Positions 1 through 10,899 of a stretch of DNA of 64,000 nucleotides are shown here, piece after piece; positions within the stretch are counted from its first letter, which is position 1, and the number at the start of each line of letters is the position of its first letter. This DNA comes from CAVTUU01 sp045804965. Its GTDB lineage: Bacteria; Chloroflexota; Chloroflexia; Thermomicrobiales; UBA6265. Below the pieces are notes generated by a model. That model was not told the DNA's origin. It saw only the letters and a program-made list of their open reading frames with translations, and made no database searches. The position numbers and the translations under genes were made by a program. The DNA lies in assembly GCA_045804965.1 (NCBI GenBank), contig JBJMMD010000036.1, positions 30,736-94,735 on the forward strand, given 5' to 3'.

Positions 1-2
1 CC

Positions 3-1082
3 CGCCACTATTTGTTGCTGACCTTACTGCATGACGTCTCTTCACGAGTCGACGTGTTGAGTCCGGGCGACCAAGGATGGCTCCGAGTTCCGCTGATCTC
101 GGCGCCAGAACTCCATTCGGTCAGCGCCTCCGGGGTGGACAAGGATGAAAATGATGATTTTTGGCTAGTCACCACCGGTTATCTGACCCCGACAACATTG
201 CAGCTCGGCACGGCTGGGACTGACACGATCGAAAACTTGAAGTCATCGCCATCATTCTTTGACGCATCGAAGTACGCGGTTGAGCAGCACTTTGTCACGT
301 CGAAAGACGGCACGCGCATTCCCTATTTTCAAATCGGTCCCCGCGGTCTCGAATTGCACGGCCAGGACCCAACCCTGCTCAACGGCTATGGCGGTTTCGA
401 AGTCGCGCGCACGCCCGAATACAATGGGCACATTGGCCGCGCCTGGCTCGAACGAGGTGGAGTCTACGTCGTCGCCAACATCCGCGGCGGCGGTGAATAC
501 GGTCCCGCGTGGCACACCGCCGCGCTCAAAGCCAAACGCCATCGCGCGTATGAGGATTTCGCGGCGGTGGCCGAAGATCTGATCGACCGCGGCGTTACTT
601 GTCCGCAGCATCTTGGCTGCCTTGGCGGTAGCAATGGCGGTCTTCTGGTCGGCAATATGCTGACCCATTATCCGCACCTGTTCGGGGCGATTGCCTGCCT
701 CGTGCCGCTGTTGGACATGCGTCGCTACACGAAACTCTCGGCTGGGGCATCGTGGATTGCCGAGTATGGCGACCCAGACGATCCAGAGGAGTGGGCGTTT
801 ATCCAAACGTTCTCGCCCTATCACAACCTCAAGACCGGCGTGACTTACCCGCCCGTGCTCTTCTATACCGCGACCAGCGACGACCGCGTCGGTCCGGTCC
901 AGGCGCGAAAAATGGCCGCCAGAATGCAGCGCATGGGTTTCCCCGACGTCTGGTTTTACGAAAACCGCGAGGGCGGCCACGGTGGCGCCGCCGACAACAA
1001 ACAGTTGGCGCATCTGCACGCCGCCGCGTACGAGTTCCTGTGGGATCGACTCAACGATGAAGTCGTTGAGGTTGACAAATGA
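3..1082 (+). CDS. Prolyl oligopeptidase family serine peptidase (S9), 5' truncated
   Basis: This is the C-terminal catalytic part of an S9 prolyl oligopeptidase, an alpha/beta-hydrolase that cleaves short peptides after proline. The reading frame is open to the left edge, so the N-terminal propeller lies outside the window. The YGGFE segment and the RGGGEYG segment typical of S9A precede the nucleophile elbow GGSNGG (Ser). The acid follows in TSDDRVGP and the catalytic His in EGGHGG. The end of the protein is intact. A chitooligosaccharide-deacetylase-like gene begins 36 nt downstream on the same strand and may be cotranscribed. Family assignment is secure. Substrate and location cannot be judged without the N-terminus. 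Confidence 0.93.
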   Translation, partial: RHYLLLTLLHDVSSRVDVLSPGDQGWLRVPLISAPELHSVSASGVDKDENDDFWLVTTGYLTPTTLQLGTAGTDTIENLKSSPSFFDASKYAVEQHFVTSKDGTRIPYFQIGPRGLELHGQDPTLLNGYGGFEVARTPEYNGHIGRAWLERGGVYVVANIRGGGEYGPAWHTAALKAKRHRAYEDFAAVAEDLIDRGVTCPQHLGCLGGSNGGLLVGNMLTHYPHLFGAIACLVPLLDMRRYTKLSAGASWIAEYGDPDDPEEWAFIQTFSPYHNLKTGVTYPPVLFYTATSDDRVGPVQARKMAARMQRMGFPDVWFYENREGGHGGAADNKQLAHLHAAAYEFLWDRLNDEVVEVDK

Positions 1083-1118
1083 TAGCGGCTGCCGAGACCA
1101 CAGGGTGCAGGAGACGTC

Positions 1119-1970
1119 ATGCCCAATAAGCGAGCAAGCGAACTGCTGGGTTATCCCTCGGATGCCCGTCTGCTCATTCTCAACGCCGACGACTTTGGCA
1201 TGTATGACGCGATCAACGATGCAGTGGTGAGTTCATTTAAAGAGGGCGTTGTTCGCTCGACGACCTTAATGGCTCCATGCCCGCGCGCATCACGAGCAAT
1301 GGATTTGCTGAAAGAGCATCCCGAGATTGTCTTCGGTGTTCACTTGACGGTCATTTGCGATATCCCCACGTATCGATATGGCCCGCTTGCTCCGAAAGCG
1401 AAAACACGATCCTTAGTTGAGGATGATGGCTGTTTCCACAGAATAGAGCATCTTCATGGTTTTCTTGATCAGGCCAAACTGGACGAGCTAGAGATTGAAT
1501 TCAGAGCGCAGATCGAGGCCCTACTATCTACCGGTCTGAAACCAACCCACTTGGATTGGCACTGCCTTGCCAGCGGCGGCCGGCCCGATGTTTTCGACAT
1601 GACCGTTGGACTGGCGAAGGAATACGGCCTAGCGATACGAGTCAGCGGGCAGCAGTTCATCGAGCAGATGCGGCGACAGGGCCTTCCCGCCAACGACCAT
1701 AACCTCTTGGACAGTTTTGCTTTGGAGTCGGAAGGCAAAACCGCTCGTTATACCCAAATGTTGCGGGATTTGCCGGCAGGTCTCAGCGAGTGGGCAATCC
1801 ACCCCGGTCTCGACACCACCGAGGCCAAGTCAATTGATCCCGATGGCTGGTCGGTGCGCAACGCGGATTTCGAATTCCTCATTTCCCAAGAAGCGAAAGA
1901 CACGATTGAAGAGGAGGGCATCATTCTCATGGACTATCGCGCGTTGCAGTCGGTGTGGAACGCGAATTGA
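1119..1970 (+). CDS. ChbG/HpnK (YdjC-like) family deacetylase
   Basis: Predicted carbohydrate deacetylase of the ChbG/HpnK family, 283 residues, the usual size. Family members remove N-acetyl groups from diacetylchitobiose or hopanoid-linked sugars using a divalent metal. The metal-binding set is visible: Asp-Asp in LNADDFGMYD near residue 25, His in GVHLTV near residue 74, and His in THLDWH near residue 146. The start is fixed by AGGAG at 1109-1113, five bases before the ATG. It follows the peptidase gene closely, so the two may form a small scavenging operon. There is no signal peptide, so a cytoplasmic role is likely. The precise sugar substrate is unknown. Confidence 0.88.
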   Translation: MPNKRASELLGYPSDARLLILNADDFGMYDAINDAVVSSFKEGVVRSTTLMAPCPRASRAMDLLKEHPEIVFGVHLTVICDIPTYRYGPLAPKAKTRSLVEDDGCFHRIEHLHGFLDQAKLDELEIEFRAQIEALLSTGLKPTHLDWHCLASGGRPDVFDMTVGLAKEYGLAIRVSGQQFIEQMRRQGLPANDHNLLDSFALESEGKTARYTQMLRDLPAGLSEWAIHPGLDTTEAKSIDPDGWSVRNADFEFLISQEAKDTIEEEGIILMDYRALQSVWNAN

Positions 1971-2183
1971 TCGGGTTGTACGTGACGAGGATGCGTGATC
2001 ACCGTCGCGAGGTATGGCTTGGTCAAACTCGGCCGTGTGCCATGCTGATGTAGTCGTTTAGCTTCGGCAGAACGCGAACGATCGCTTGGATGCGGTCTTC
2101 AATCGAGGCGATCTGCCACTGCTATCGCTATCGTAGGCCAAAGCAGTGGCAGCTTGTTACTGCTGAGCTTGCAGGAGATACGC

Positions 2184-2843
2184 ATGTCCAAGGTTCATGT
2201 GCACAACTTCTCGATCTCCCTCGACGGCTTCGGCACTGGCGCCGGCCTCACCCTCGACGCCCCGTTCGGGCACGCCGGTGAGCGGCTGCACGAGTGGATG
2301 TTCGCCACCAGATTCTGGCGCTCGATGGTCGGCGAGCCCGGTGGCAGCGTGGGTATCGACCACGTCTTCGCAGACCGGCATGCCGTCAACATCGGTGCCG
2401 AGATCATGGGCCGGGGCAAGTTTGGCCCACCGCAAGGCGGTCCGTGGACCGCCGTCGGCACCGACGAGGAATGGCGCGGCTGGTGGGGGCCGAACCCGCC
2501 GTTCCACACGCCCGTCTTCGTGCTCACCCACCACCCGCGGCCGTCGATCGAGATGGAGGGCGGGACCGTCTTCCACTTCGTCGATGCCAGCCCTCACGAG
2601 GCGCTCAACCTTGCCCGTCAGGCGGCCGGCGACCGCGACGTGCGCATAGGAGGCGGCCCGACGACGATACGCGACTTCCTCGCCGCCGACCTCATCGACG
2701 TCCTCCACCTCGTGCAAGTCCCGATTCTACTCGGCCGCGGCGTCCGCCTCTGGGACGGCTTGGAAGGCATCGAGGAACGCTACGACGTCGAGGCGGTCTC
2801 GTCACCGAGCGGCGTCACGCACCTGACGTTCACGCGTCGATAG
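2184..2843 (+). CDS. Dihydrofolate reductase-like (RibD C-terminal domain) protein
   Basis: Single-domain protein of about 219 residues resembling the RibD C-terminal reductase/DHFR-like family (NADPH-dependent oxidoreductases of pteridine or flavin-precursor type). Typical features are the N-terminal HNFSISLDGF strand-turn, a central VLTHHPRP segment, the nucleotide-binding stretch VRIGGGPTTIRDFLAADLID and a C-terminal strand ending THLTFTRR. The start was moved to 2184 because AGGAG at 2173-2177 precedes that ATG. The next gene, a uvrA-like ATPase, converges on it with only 19 nt between. This gene and uvrA look more GC-rich than their flanks, which suggests joint transfer, but this was judged by eye only. 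The substrate is unknown. Confidence 0.85.
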   Translation: MSKVHVHNFSISLDGFGTGAGLTLDAPFGHAGERLHEWMFATRFWRSMVGEPGGSVGIDHVFADRHAVNIGAEIMGRGKFGPPQGGPWTAVGTDEEWRGWWGPNPPFHTPVFVLTHHPRPSIEMEGGTVFHFVDASPHEALNLARQAAGDRDVRIGGGPTTIRDFLAADLIDVLHLVQVPILLGRGVRLWDGLEGIEERYDVEAVSSPSGVTHLTFTRR

Positions 2844-2862
2844 GCGATCTCACCGGCAGCGA

Positions 2863-5249
<2,387 letters not shown>

Positions 5250-5253
<4 letters not shown>

Positions 5254-5729
5254 CCTGTCTCCATCTGTTGGGCGGAGCCGTTTTCGCGATCTCCGTCGGC
5301 GTCGGCTGGCTCGATCTCACCAGCTTCGAACAGTTCGGCTGATTTTCCTTCTTCGGCGCAGTCGCGGCAACGGTCGCAATCTACTTGATTAGTTACACCG
5401 GCCAGGGCGTCACGGAGCCCATCGGCTATTGCTTGCGCCTTCACGCTCGTTAGCTCTGCGAGCTCGGCCGTCTTTCCCATCTGAGTCCGAAAGCGATGGA
5501 GTAGCTTGAAAGCGTCTTTCTGATCGTAAATCCACTTGGCAGAGCGGACCGGCGCGCGGTGGTGAGTCAGGTAGGTCTCTTCGACCTGAGAGAGCGGGGT
5601 TGTGGTCTCCACCGGCGTCCTCCGTGGTTCGAGCGGCGGCGTTGCCCAGGGGTCAAAGAAGGACGCCACGCGTTCGGACCATCCACGGGGCACACAAGGT
5701 GGGCCAACGCCTGAAATCGGTTCGAACAA
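5250..5729 (-). CDS. Hypothetical protein with C-x2-C-x2-C motif, coupled to the uvrA-like gene
   Basis: ORF of 159 codons whose TGA overlaps the ATG of the uvrA-like gene, the spacing expected for translational coupling. The true start may be a GTG about 40 codons inside (VETTTPLSQ). The middle part is predicted helical and basic (KWIYDQKDAFKLLHRFRTQ). It is followed by VDCDRCRDCAEEG, a cysteine cluster that could bind metal, and then an acidic tail. I recognise no family. It lies between tRNA-Arg and the uvrA-like gene, so it may belong to an inserted unit. It could also be a chance ORF in GC-rich DNA, hence the moderate confidence. Confidence 0.42.
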
Positions 5730-5803
5730 CCGACTTCGGACTGTTAAGGCAGGTAGACAAATCCGGGAAAACGAGCGACACCGTCAGATAATTTGGATGC
5801 CGG

Positions 5804-5876
5804 TACCCCAGGCAGGAATCGAACCTGCGACCGACCGCTTAGAAGGCGGTAGCTCTATCCACTGAGCTACTGGGGC
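5804..5876 (-). tRNA. tRNA-Arg(UCU)
   Basis: A complete cloverleaf is read on the minus strand, 73 nt including the discriminator base. The acceptor stem is GCCCCAG with CTGGGGT (a G-U first pair), the D arm is GCTC/GAGC, and the anticodon stem is ACCGC/GCGGT around the loop CTTCTAA, giving anticodon TCT. The T arm is GCAGG-TTCGATT-CCTGC. The discriminator is A and CCA is not encoded. This isoacceptor reads AGA/AGG codons. Confidence 0.97.
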
Positions 5877-5931
5877 AAATGCGCGGTCAGCCTCGACTCC
5901 TGGGTCGGTGGACAGACCAAACTAAAACCGA

Positions 5932-5965
5932 ATTATATCTTCATCGCGCTTCTCCAAGCGATGAA
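5932..5965 (-). promoter_or_regulatory. Possible tRNA-Arg promoter with inverted repeat
   Basis: On the minus strand a perfect TATAAT (5937 to 5932) lies about 55 nt before the tRNA-Arg gene. The -35 region is weak (CTTGGA/GCTTGG at an imperfect distance). An inverted repeat TTCATCGC (5940-5947) and GCGATGAA (5958-5965) covers the spacer and the -35 region and could be an operator. The next gene on the other side encodes a small DNA-binding-type HhH protein, but any regulatory link is speculation. Confidence 0.38.
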
Positions 5966-5997
5966 ATAGCTCGTGTTAGAAGCAAGTCCTCAGCGCA

Positions 5998-6237
5998 ATG
6001 TCGCACGAGCTGAATACAATTATCCGTATGGGCAAACACCCGAACACGAACCACTTCCCGAAGGGCGTCTCGCAACCCGCGATTCGAGCGCTTGCCGGCG
6101 CCGGCATTGGCAGATTAGAGGATCTCGCAGGATTGAGCGAAGCAGAACTACTCAAGCTTCATGGCATGGGGCCAAAGGCGGTTCGGATCATTCGCCAAGC
6201 TCTTGACGAACGCGGTCTTCGGCCGCTGCAACCTTAG
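5998..6237 (+). CDS. Small helix-hairpin-helix DNA-binding-like protein
   Basis: A 79-residue protein, or 69 if translation starts at the second Met (6028). It consists almost wholly of a helix-hairpin-helix fold like that in the RNA polymerase alpha C-terminal domain and DNA-repair proteins. The pattern RALAGAGIGRLEDLAGLSE is followed by LLKLHGMGPKAVRIIRQAL, with the G-x-G hairpin at HGMGPKA. Such small proteins probably bind DNA without sequence specificity, but no role is established for this type. Neither start has a strong Shine-Dalgarno sequence. The 3' end overlaps the convergent YciI-like gene by about 50 nt. Confidence 0.72.
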   Translation: MSHELNTIIRMGKHPNTNHFPKGVSQPAIRALAGAGIGRLEDLAGLSEAELLKLHGMGPKAVRIIRQALDERGLRPLQP

Positions 6238-6547
6238 GAGCGGCCAATTCACTCGAGTTCCCCTCGAACAGCGCGCCGACTACAACTGTCCACGGGCGAA
6301 CCTCCCATCGCGCGACCAGTCCGTTGACCACGTACGGATCGTTTTTCGCGAAATCCTCGACCACCGATGCGTCCGCTGCTTGGAAAACGAGCAGCGCGCG
6401 GTCAACTGGATCGGCAAACGCGCCACCGAAGAGCAATTCGCCTCGCGCGCTGGATGCCCGTGCGAGGTGCAAGTGATCCTCTCGTAGCGCCAAACGCCGC
6501 GCGACGTAATCTGGCGTTGCCTCATAGAGGAGTGCGAAATAAGGCAT
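6188..6547 (-). CDS. YciI family protein
   Basis: 119-residue YCII-related protein, a ferredoxin-like fold found alone or fused in many bacteria with a suggested but mostly unproven enzymatic role. Typical features are the MPYFALLYEA first strand, the conserved His in REDHLHLARA near residue 24, the GGAFADP turn and the Asp of NDPYVVNGLV, which forms the putative His-Asp active site. The extension after about residue 95 is longer than usual and overlaps the convergent HhH gene. GAGGAACC precedes the ATG. A 115-residue unknown gene lies immediately upstream on the same strand. Confidence 0.85.
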   Translation of the reverse strand: MPYFALLYEATPDYVARRLALREDHLHLARASSARGELLFGGAFADPVDRALLVFQAADASVVEDFAKNDPYVVNGLVARWEVRPWTVVVGALFEGNSSELAAPKVAAAEDRVRQELGE

Positions 6548-6559
6548 AGCAGGTTCCTC

Positions 6560-6907
6560 TCAACCGGAAGCAGGCTTGGTCACCGATTGTCGCCTCGCCC
6601 GCAACTCTCTATGGAACTCGGCCATCGTTGGGCCGAGTTTCTCCCCCGCGGCGTCCAAGGTGACGAGTGTTGTGCCGGGTTTGCCGACGTCGGACCGAGC
6701 GCTGATTTCCGCGGTGACGCGAGGGAGTGGGCCTTCGCGCCCGCCCATAATATAGACCTGGTTCGGGCGGCCGGTTCGATTGGCGCGGTAACCGCGCTCG
6801 GTGAAGAAGGCGATGGCGAAGGCGAGGACCTCGGCCGGTGGGAGTCGGGAGACGGCTTTCTTTTGGTAGGCAGTGGCTTTGAGTGCCGCGTTGAACTCCT
6901 CGACCAT
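6560..6907 (-). CDS. Hypothetical protein, 115 aa
   Basis: No family is recognised. The longer open frame extends upstream but overlaps the UPF0173 gene, so the ATG at 6907, 13 nt after that gene's stop, is taken as the start. The protein begins with a helical, basic segment (FNAALKATAYQKKAVSRLP), then a predicted helix (LAFAIAFFTERGYRANRTG). An alternating strand pattern (QVYIMGGREGPLPRVTAEI, TTLVTLDA) follows, and it ends in a charged helix rich in Arg. The layout suggests a small alpha/beta cytosolic protein. Its position in a run of three minus-strand genes suggests cotranscription with the hydrolase upstream. Confidence 0.6.
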   Translation of the reverse strand: MVEEFNAALKATAYQKKAVSRLPPAEVLAFAIAFFTERGYRANRTGRPNQVYIMGGREGPLPRVTAEISARSDVGKPGTTLVTLDAAGEKLGPTMAEFHRELRARRQSVTKPASG

Positions 6908-6920
6908 CGTGCTACGGCCC

Positions 6921-7604
6921 TCAGGCGATCGTATAGCTTTGGCCAGGGTCAAGGACGATGCATTGCGCGGGCGTTTCCTCCTCGACGAGCCGCTTGAAGG
7001 CTTGAGCGTCCTGCTGAATTGGCGGGAACGTGTTGTAGTGGCTGGGAATGACCGCCTTTGGTTGGAGGAATTTGACGGCCCGAACGGCGTCCTTCGGGCC
7101 CATCGTAAAGTGATCGCCGATAGGGAGAACCGCGAGATCGAGCCCTTCCTCACCGATGAGTTGCATGTCGAGAAAGAGGCACGTGTCGCCGGCGAAATAG
7201 ATCGTCTTGCCGCCGAAGCGGACGACATGGCCGGCCGGCATGCCCGGGGCGACAAAGTCCGGGCCATATGAGGATGTGTGCCACGCCGGGACAAGTTTGG
7301 TTGTCCCGCCGTCGAACGCGATCGTCGCACCGTGGTTCGCGGGGATGGCCGTACCGCCCTGGGCTTCGACCCACTCGCCGAGCTCAAAGGTGGCGATCAC
7401 CGTTGCGCCGGTGCGTTTGGAGATATCGACCGTGTCGCCGACGTGGTCGCCGTGCGCGTGGCTGAGGAGGATGGTTTGGACGTCGAACGAATCGGCTGGC
7501 CTCGTGGCGCTTGGGTTTCCGGTTATGAACGGGTCGACAAGCACCGCTTTACCATCGGCTTCGAGGAGGAAAGCGTTGTGACCGTAGTAGGTAAGAACGG
7601 GCAT
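6921..7604 (-). CDS. UPF0173-type metal-dependent hydrolase (metallo-beta-lactamase fold)
   Basis: 227 residues, full length for the UPF0173 family of metallo-beta-lactamase-fold hydrolases. The N-terminus TYYGHNAFLLEADGKAVLVD is characteristic. The metal site is the SHAHGDHVGD motif near residue 50, the later AWHTSSYG His, the Asp in FAGDTC near residue 146 and the His in PSHYNTFP near residue 191. AAGGGA before the ATG supports the start. The natural substrate of this family is not firmly known. There is no signal peptide, so a cytosolic location is likely. Confidence 0.93.
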   Translation of the reverse strand: MPVLTYYGHNAFLLEADGKAVLVDPFITGNPSATRPADSFDVQTILLSHAHGDHVGDTVDISKRTGATVIATFELGEWVEAQGGTAIPANHGATIAFDGGTTKLVPAWHTSSYGPDFVAPGMPAGHVVRFGGKTIYFAGDTCLFLDMQLIGEEGLDLAVLPIGDHFTMGPKDAVRAVKFLQPKAVIPSHYNTFPPIQQDAQAFKRLVEEETPAQCIVLDPGQSYTIA

Positions 7605-7658
7605 GCATATTCCCTTTCGCGGCAGACAATCCTTCGAATCCGATTGAACTAGCGCGAA

Positions 7659-9263
7659 TTACATGCCGGGACGCTGATAGGCCACATTCCCTTCGATGAT
7701 CGTTAGGTCGGCGGCAACCTGGCCGATCTCGGTCGCGGGCACGCTGCGCAGGTCCGTTTCGAACACGGTGACGTCGCCGAGCAGTCCAGGTTTGAGTGTG
7801 CCCTTGGCCTTCTCTTGGAACGACGCGTAGGCACCGTTGACGGTGTAGGCGCGCAGGGCGTCGTCGAGCGAAATCGCTTCTTCAGGCCAGACTGCGTTTC
7901 CGTTGCTGTCAAGTCGGGTCATCATCGTTTGCAGGCCGATGGTTGCGCTCGTCGGCACGACTGGAGAGTCAGTGCTGGCAGCGGCGATGATGCCGTGACG
8001 CAGATAGCTGGACATGCCGTAGGTGTACCGCAGGCGGTCCATGCCCAGGTTTTGGACATAGGCATCGCGGAACGCGTGCAGGAACGATGTGCCGGGGATC
8101 GGGATGACGCCGAGTTTCGCGATCCGCGCGAGCAAGCCCTCGTCGACGATTGAGCAGTGTTCGATCCGGTGGCGCGGATCGGGCCGGGGATCGGCGGTCA
8201 TCGCTTCCTCGTACGCGTCGAGCACGAGTTCGATCGCGGCATCGCCGATGGCATGGATGCCGACTTGGAAGCCTGCGCTGTGCGCCCGCCGCACTTTCTT
8301 CTTGAGCTCTTCAGGTGGCAGCATCCAAAGACCGACGTTCTCCGCTTGTCCTTCGTAGGGACGCCGCATGCGGGCGGTACGGCCGCCGATGCTGCCGTCA
8401 CTGAACAGTTTCGCGGGTCCGATCCGAAGCCACTCATCGCCGAAGCCGGTGTGAATGCCCGATTCGATGAGCGGTTCCAGCATCTTGTCGATGATCATCA
8501 TGAGATAGGTGCGGACCGGTAATTTTCGCTGTTGCCGGAGACGCTGATACGCGTGCATTTCCTCTGGTCGATGGATACCCGCTTCGACTGTGCTGCTCAC
8601 GCCGCTGGCGAGGAAGGCGTTGCCGCCGAGCATGAGCGCCTTGGTCATCTCTTCAACTGTTGGCTGGCCGATCTTGACACGAACTGCTTCCATTGCGGTC
8701 TCGCGGACGACGCCGGTCGGTTCGCCATGTTCGTCACGATCGATTGTGCCGCCGTCGGGGTCAGATGTGGAGACGGATATGTTCGCTAGGGCGAGCGCCT
8801 GGCTGTTGGCGACCGCGATGTGGTGGCAGGCGCGCATGAGCAACACGGGATGATCGGGCGCGATAGCATCGATGTCTTGGCGAGTAGGATGGCGCTGCTC
8901 GTCAAGCCGCGCCTGGTCATAACCGCGGCCGACGATCCAGGTTCCAGGCGGCTTGCGCTTCGTTTCGGCGGCGACGAGCGCGACCAGATCGGAAATGGAT
9001 CGATTGGGCGGTGAGGCGAGATTGAGATCGGCGAGGGCAAATCCAGTCGACATGGGATGGGCGTGCGCATCATTGAGACCGGGGGTGGCGGTTCGCCCCT
9101 TGAGATCGATCGCCTCGGCTTTGGCACCAGCGGCTTCACGGGCCTCCGCGTCTGTTCCAACGGCGGCGATTTTCCCGCCGCGAATCGCGATCGCGGTCGC
9201 CTCAGGTTTGGCTTGGTCCATGGTCAGAACGCCGCCGTTAAATAACAACAAATCTCCGTTCAT
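7659..9263 (-). CDS. Amidohydrolase family protein (YtcJ/amidohydrolase 3 type)
   Basis: Metal-dependent amidohydrolase of about 534 residues with the N-terminal beta-sandwich (LLLFNGGVLTMDQAKPEATA) and the TIM-barrel HxH metal site in LNDAHAHPM. Further conserved points are HAIGDAAIEL, RIEHCSIV and the catalytic-type Asp in ASTDSPVVP. Length and motif order match the YtcJ-like subfamily, whose substrates are mostly unknown amides or ureides. The start at 9263 was preferred over an upstream alternative because it gives an ATGA overlap with the deacetylase gene before it. It is the last gene of the minus-strand operon that begins near 13.3 kb. Confidence 0.92.
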   Translation of the reverse strand: MNGDLLLFNGGVLTMDQAKPEATAIAIRGGKIAAVGTDAEAREAAGAKAEAIDLKGRTATPGLNDAHAHPMSTGFALADLNLASPPNRSISDLVALVAAETKRKPPGTWIVGRGYDQARLDEQRHPTRQDIDAIAPDHPVLLMRACHHIAVANSQALALANISVSTSDPDGGTIDRDEHGEPTGVVRETAMEAVRVKIGQPTVEEMTKALMLGGNAFLASGVSSTVEAGIHRPEEMHAYQRLRQQRKLPVRTYLMMIIDKMLEPLIESGIHTGFGDEWLRIGPAKLFSDGSIGGRTARMRRPYEGQAENVGLWMLPPEELKKKVRRAHSAGFQVGIHAIGDAAIELVLDAYEEAMTADPRPDPRHRIEHCSIVDEGLLARIAKLGVIPIPGTSFLHAFRDAYVQNLGMDRLRYTYGMSSYLRHGIIAAASTDSPVVPTSATIGLQTMMTRLDSNGNAVWPEEAISLDDALRAYTVNGAYASFQEKAKGTLKPGLLGDVTVFETDLRSVPATEIGQVAADLTIIEGNVAYQRPGM

Positions 9264-10069
9264 GCCTCTCCTCGTTCTAGCCACCAACGAGCGATGTGAT
9301 CAGCCCGCGCGATCCAGACGTCGCCGAGATCGATGGCGTAATCAATTAGGCGGGCAATTGCACGAGAGGGACCGGGCCGGCCGCTGACGAATGGGTGACA
9401 GGTTAGGGACATGAGGCCGCCCTCGTCGCGTAGCACATCGAGGTCGTCGCGCCACGAGATAAACGCCTGATCCGCGGTCATATTGCGATCGAAAAAGAAG
9501 TTGTAGTCGTCCCAGAGCCAAGACGGCGCCAGTTGCACAACCTGTTTCAATTCAGGATTGGGTCGAGACAACTGTGGCAGGTCACTGCCTGGCACGTCCA
9601 TGACCCAGATCAGTCCGAGCTCCTGTACCAGCGCGTGTGTTGTCTCGTTGAACCGCCAGCCCGCGGTTTTGTGCCCTACCGGGCGAATGTCGGTGATGCG
9701 CTCGATGGTTTCCAGCGAGCGCTCCATGTCGAATCGCTGCTCGGCGTCCGACATTTGATTGTAGTAGCGATGATCCCAGGAGTGGATCGCAATCTCATGG
9801 CCGTCCGCGATTGCACGCTTGACGAGTTCCGGCTCGTCCTCAGCGACTCGGCCTACCCAGCAAAACGTCGCCGCGATTCCTGTGTCGGCGAGGATATTCA
9901 TAATCCGCCGGACGCCAATGCCGTCGTAGGCGGTTTGCGATATCCAGTAGGTTTCGTCTGGCCGGCGGTAATTCGCTTCACCGTACATGCCGTCGACATC
10001 GAATGTCAGGCAAAGCGCGGCGCGATGACCGGCCGGCCAGAGCGGTGGTTCGATCGGCACGAAGCTCAC
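9260..10069 (-). CDS. Polysaccharide deacetylase family protein (allantoinase/PuuE-like)
   Basis: 269-residue NodB-type polysaccharide deacetylase homologue. The TFDVDG motif near residue 23 carries the Asp-Asp pair, and AIHSWDHRYY near residue 96 carries the His-x3-His metal ligands. A late CHPFVSGRPG segment supplies the catalytic His. The absence of a signal peptide and the similarity to PuuE-like allantoinases point to a cytosolic C-N hydrolase acting on a small molecule rather than on cell wall. Its position between a creatininase-like and an amidohydrolase gene, with ATGA overlaps on both sides, supports a ring-opening or amide-hydrolysis step in one pathway. The substrate is not determined. 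Confidence 0.9.
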   Translation of the reverse strand: MSFVPIEPPLWPAGHRAALCLTFDVDGMYGEANYRRPDETYWISQTAYDGIGVRRIMNILADTGIAATFCWVGRVAEDEPELVKRAIADGHEIAIHSWDHRYYNQMSDAEQRFDMERSLETIERITDIRPVGHKTAGWRFNETTHALVQELGLIWVMDVPGSDLPQLSRPNPELKQVVQLAPSWLWDDYNFFFDRNMTADQAFISWRDDLDVLRDEGGLMSLTCHPFVSGRPGPSRAIARLIDYAIDLGDVWIARADHIARWWLERGEA

Positions 10070-10869
10070 CCGCCGCTTCCCGCATATGGAGAAGCAAGCA
10101 AGCTGTCGACGAACGCGCAGAACCGGTCAAGTCCCGCTTCGACGAGGTCCCGGCCAAACTCTGGCGAGGCAAGTCTGGCATCGCCCAGCGCGCCGTTGCT
10201 CGTGTAATCCTCAAAGTAGTAGGGAACCGAGACGCCGTACTTGTGCATGTCGCCGCGCAAGCCCGTGGCCAGATCGGTCAGCTCGCCAAGGGCGAGCGCG
10301 TCGTGTTTGACGATTTCAGGAACGAGATGCATCGCAACGGAGGTCTCGATTTCGCAGGCGTGGCCGTTGATGCTCGTCTGCTCGTATTGGGTCAGAGCCT
10401 CGGCATCGAGAAATCGGAAATAGGTGCACGCGCCGACGAACGGAACCTCGAGCTCCGTCTTCGCGCGAACAGTTGCAAGGTCCATCGCCGCAATGTTGCC
10501 GCCATGGCCATTGACAATCAAAAAGCGCTCAAATCCGTGATTGAAAAGCGAGTCGATAAGCTCGACGATGACCTGAACAAACGTATCCGGCGCAAGCGTC
10601 ATCGTGCCCGGAAAGTGCATGTGGTGCAGTGAAACTCCCCATGGAATCGCCGGTGCAACGAGGACGCGTGGGGCCATTCGGGCCGAAGCGTGGCGGCAGA
10701 ATTCGAACGCAGAGGAACTGTCCATGCGGAGCGAGAGGTTAGGCCCGTGCTGCTCAATCGAGCCGATTGGCAACAAGACGAGCTCGACCTTGTCCTTGAT
10801 GTCTCGCACTTCCGGCCAGCTGAGATCGGCGAGCATCAGACCAGTTTCTCTGTAGTTTGCTACCGCCAT
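10066..10869 (-). CDS. Creatininase family amidase
   Basis: 267-residue member of the creatininase/creatinine amidohydrolase family, which uses two metal ions to open cyclic amides. Conserved blocks are LPIGSIEQHGPNLSL near residue 34, LHHMHFPGTMTL near residue 80, the NGHGGN motif near residue 119 and HACEIETS near residue 170, which supply the His, Asp and Glu metal ligands. The family also contains enzymes for F420 and mycofactocin maturation, so the substrate should not be assumed to be creatinine. The stop overlaps the start of the deacetylase gene by ATGA, so translation is probably coupled. Confidence 0.93.
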   Translation of the reverse strand: MAVANYRETGLMLADLSWPEVRDIKDKVELVLLPIGSIEQHGPNLSLRMDSSSAFEFCRHASARMAPRVLVAPAIPWGVSLHHMHFPGTMTLAPDTFVQVIVELIDSLFNHGFERFLIVNGHGGNIAAMDLATVRAKTELEVPFVGACTYFRFLDAEALTQYEQTSINGHACEIETSVAMHLVPEIVKHDALALGELTDLATGLRGDMHKYGVSVPYYFEDYTSNGALGDARLASPEFGRDLVEAGLDRFCAFVDSLLASPYAGSGG

Positions 10870-10899
10870 CCGAGAGAGACTCCTCTGCAGCCGGTCAGC

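Noticed and set aside
252..1019. Long minus-strand frame inside the prolyl oligopeptidase gene
   Set aside because: It is antisense to a gene with intact S9 catalytic motifs. Its composition (Arg/His/Val-rich, no motifs) is typical of a shadow frame in GC-rich DNA.
2023..2121. Short minus-strand peptide-like stretch (IASIEDRIQAIVRVLPKLND) between the deacetylase and the reductase genes
   Set aside because: It looks protein-like and may be a gene remnant, but it is only about 33 codons, has a stop just upstream, no start codon and no recognised family.
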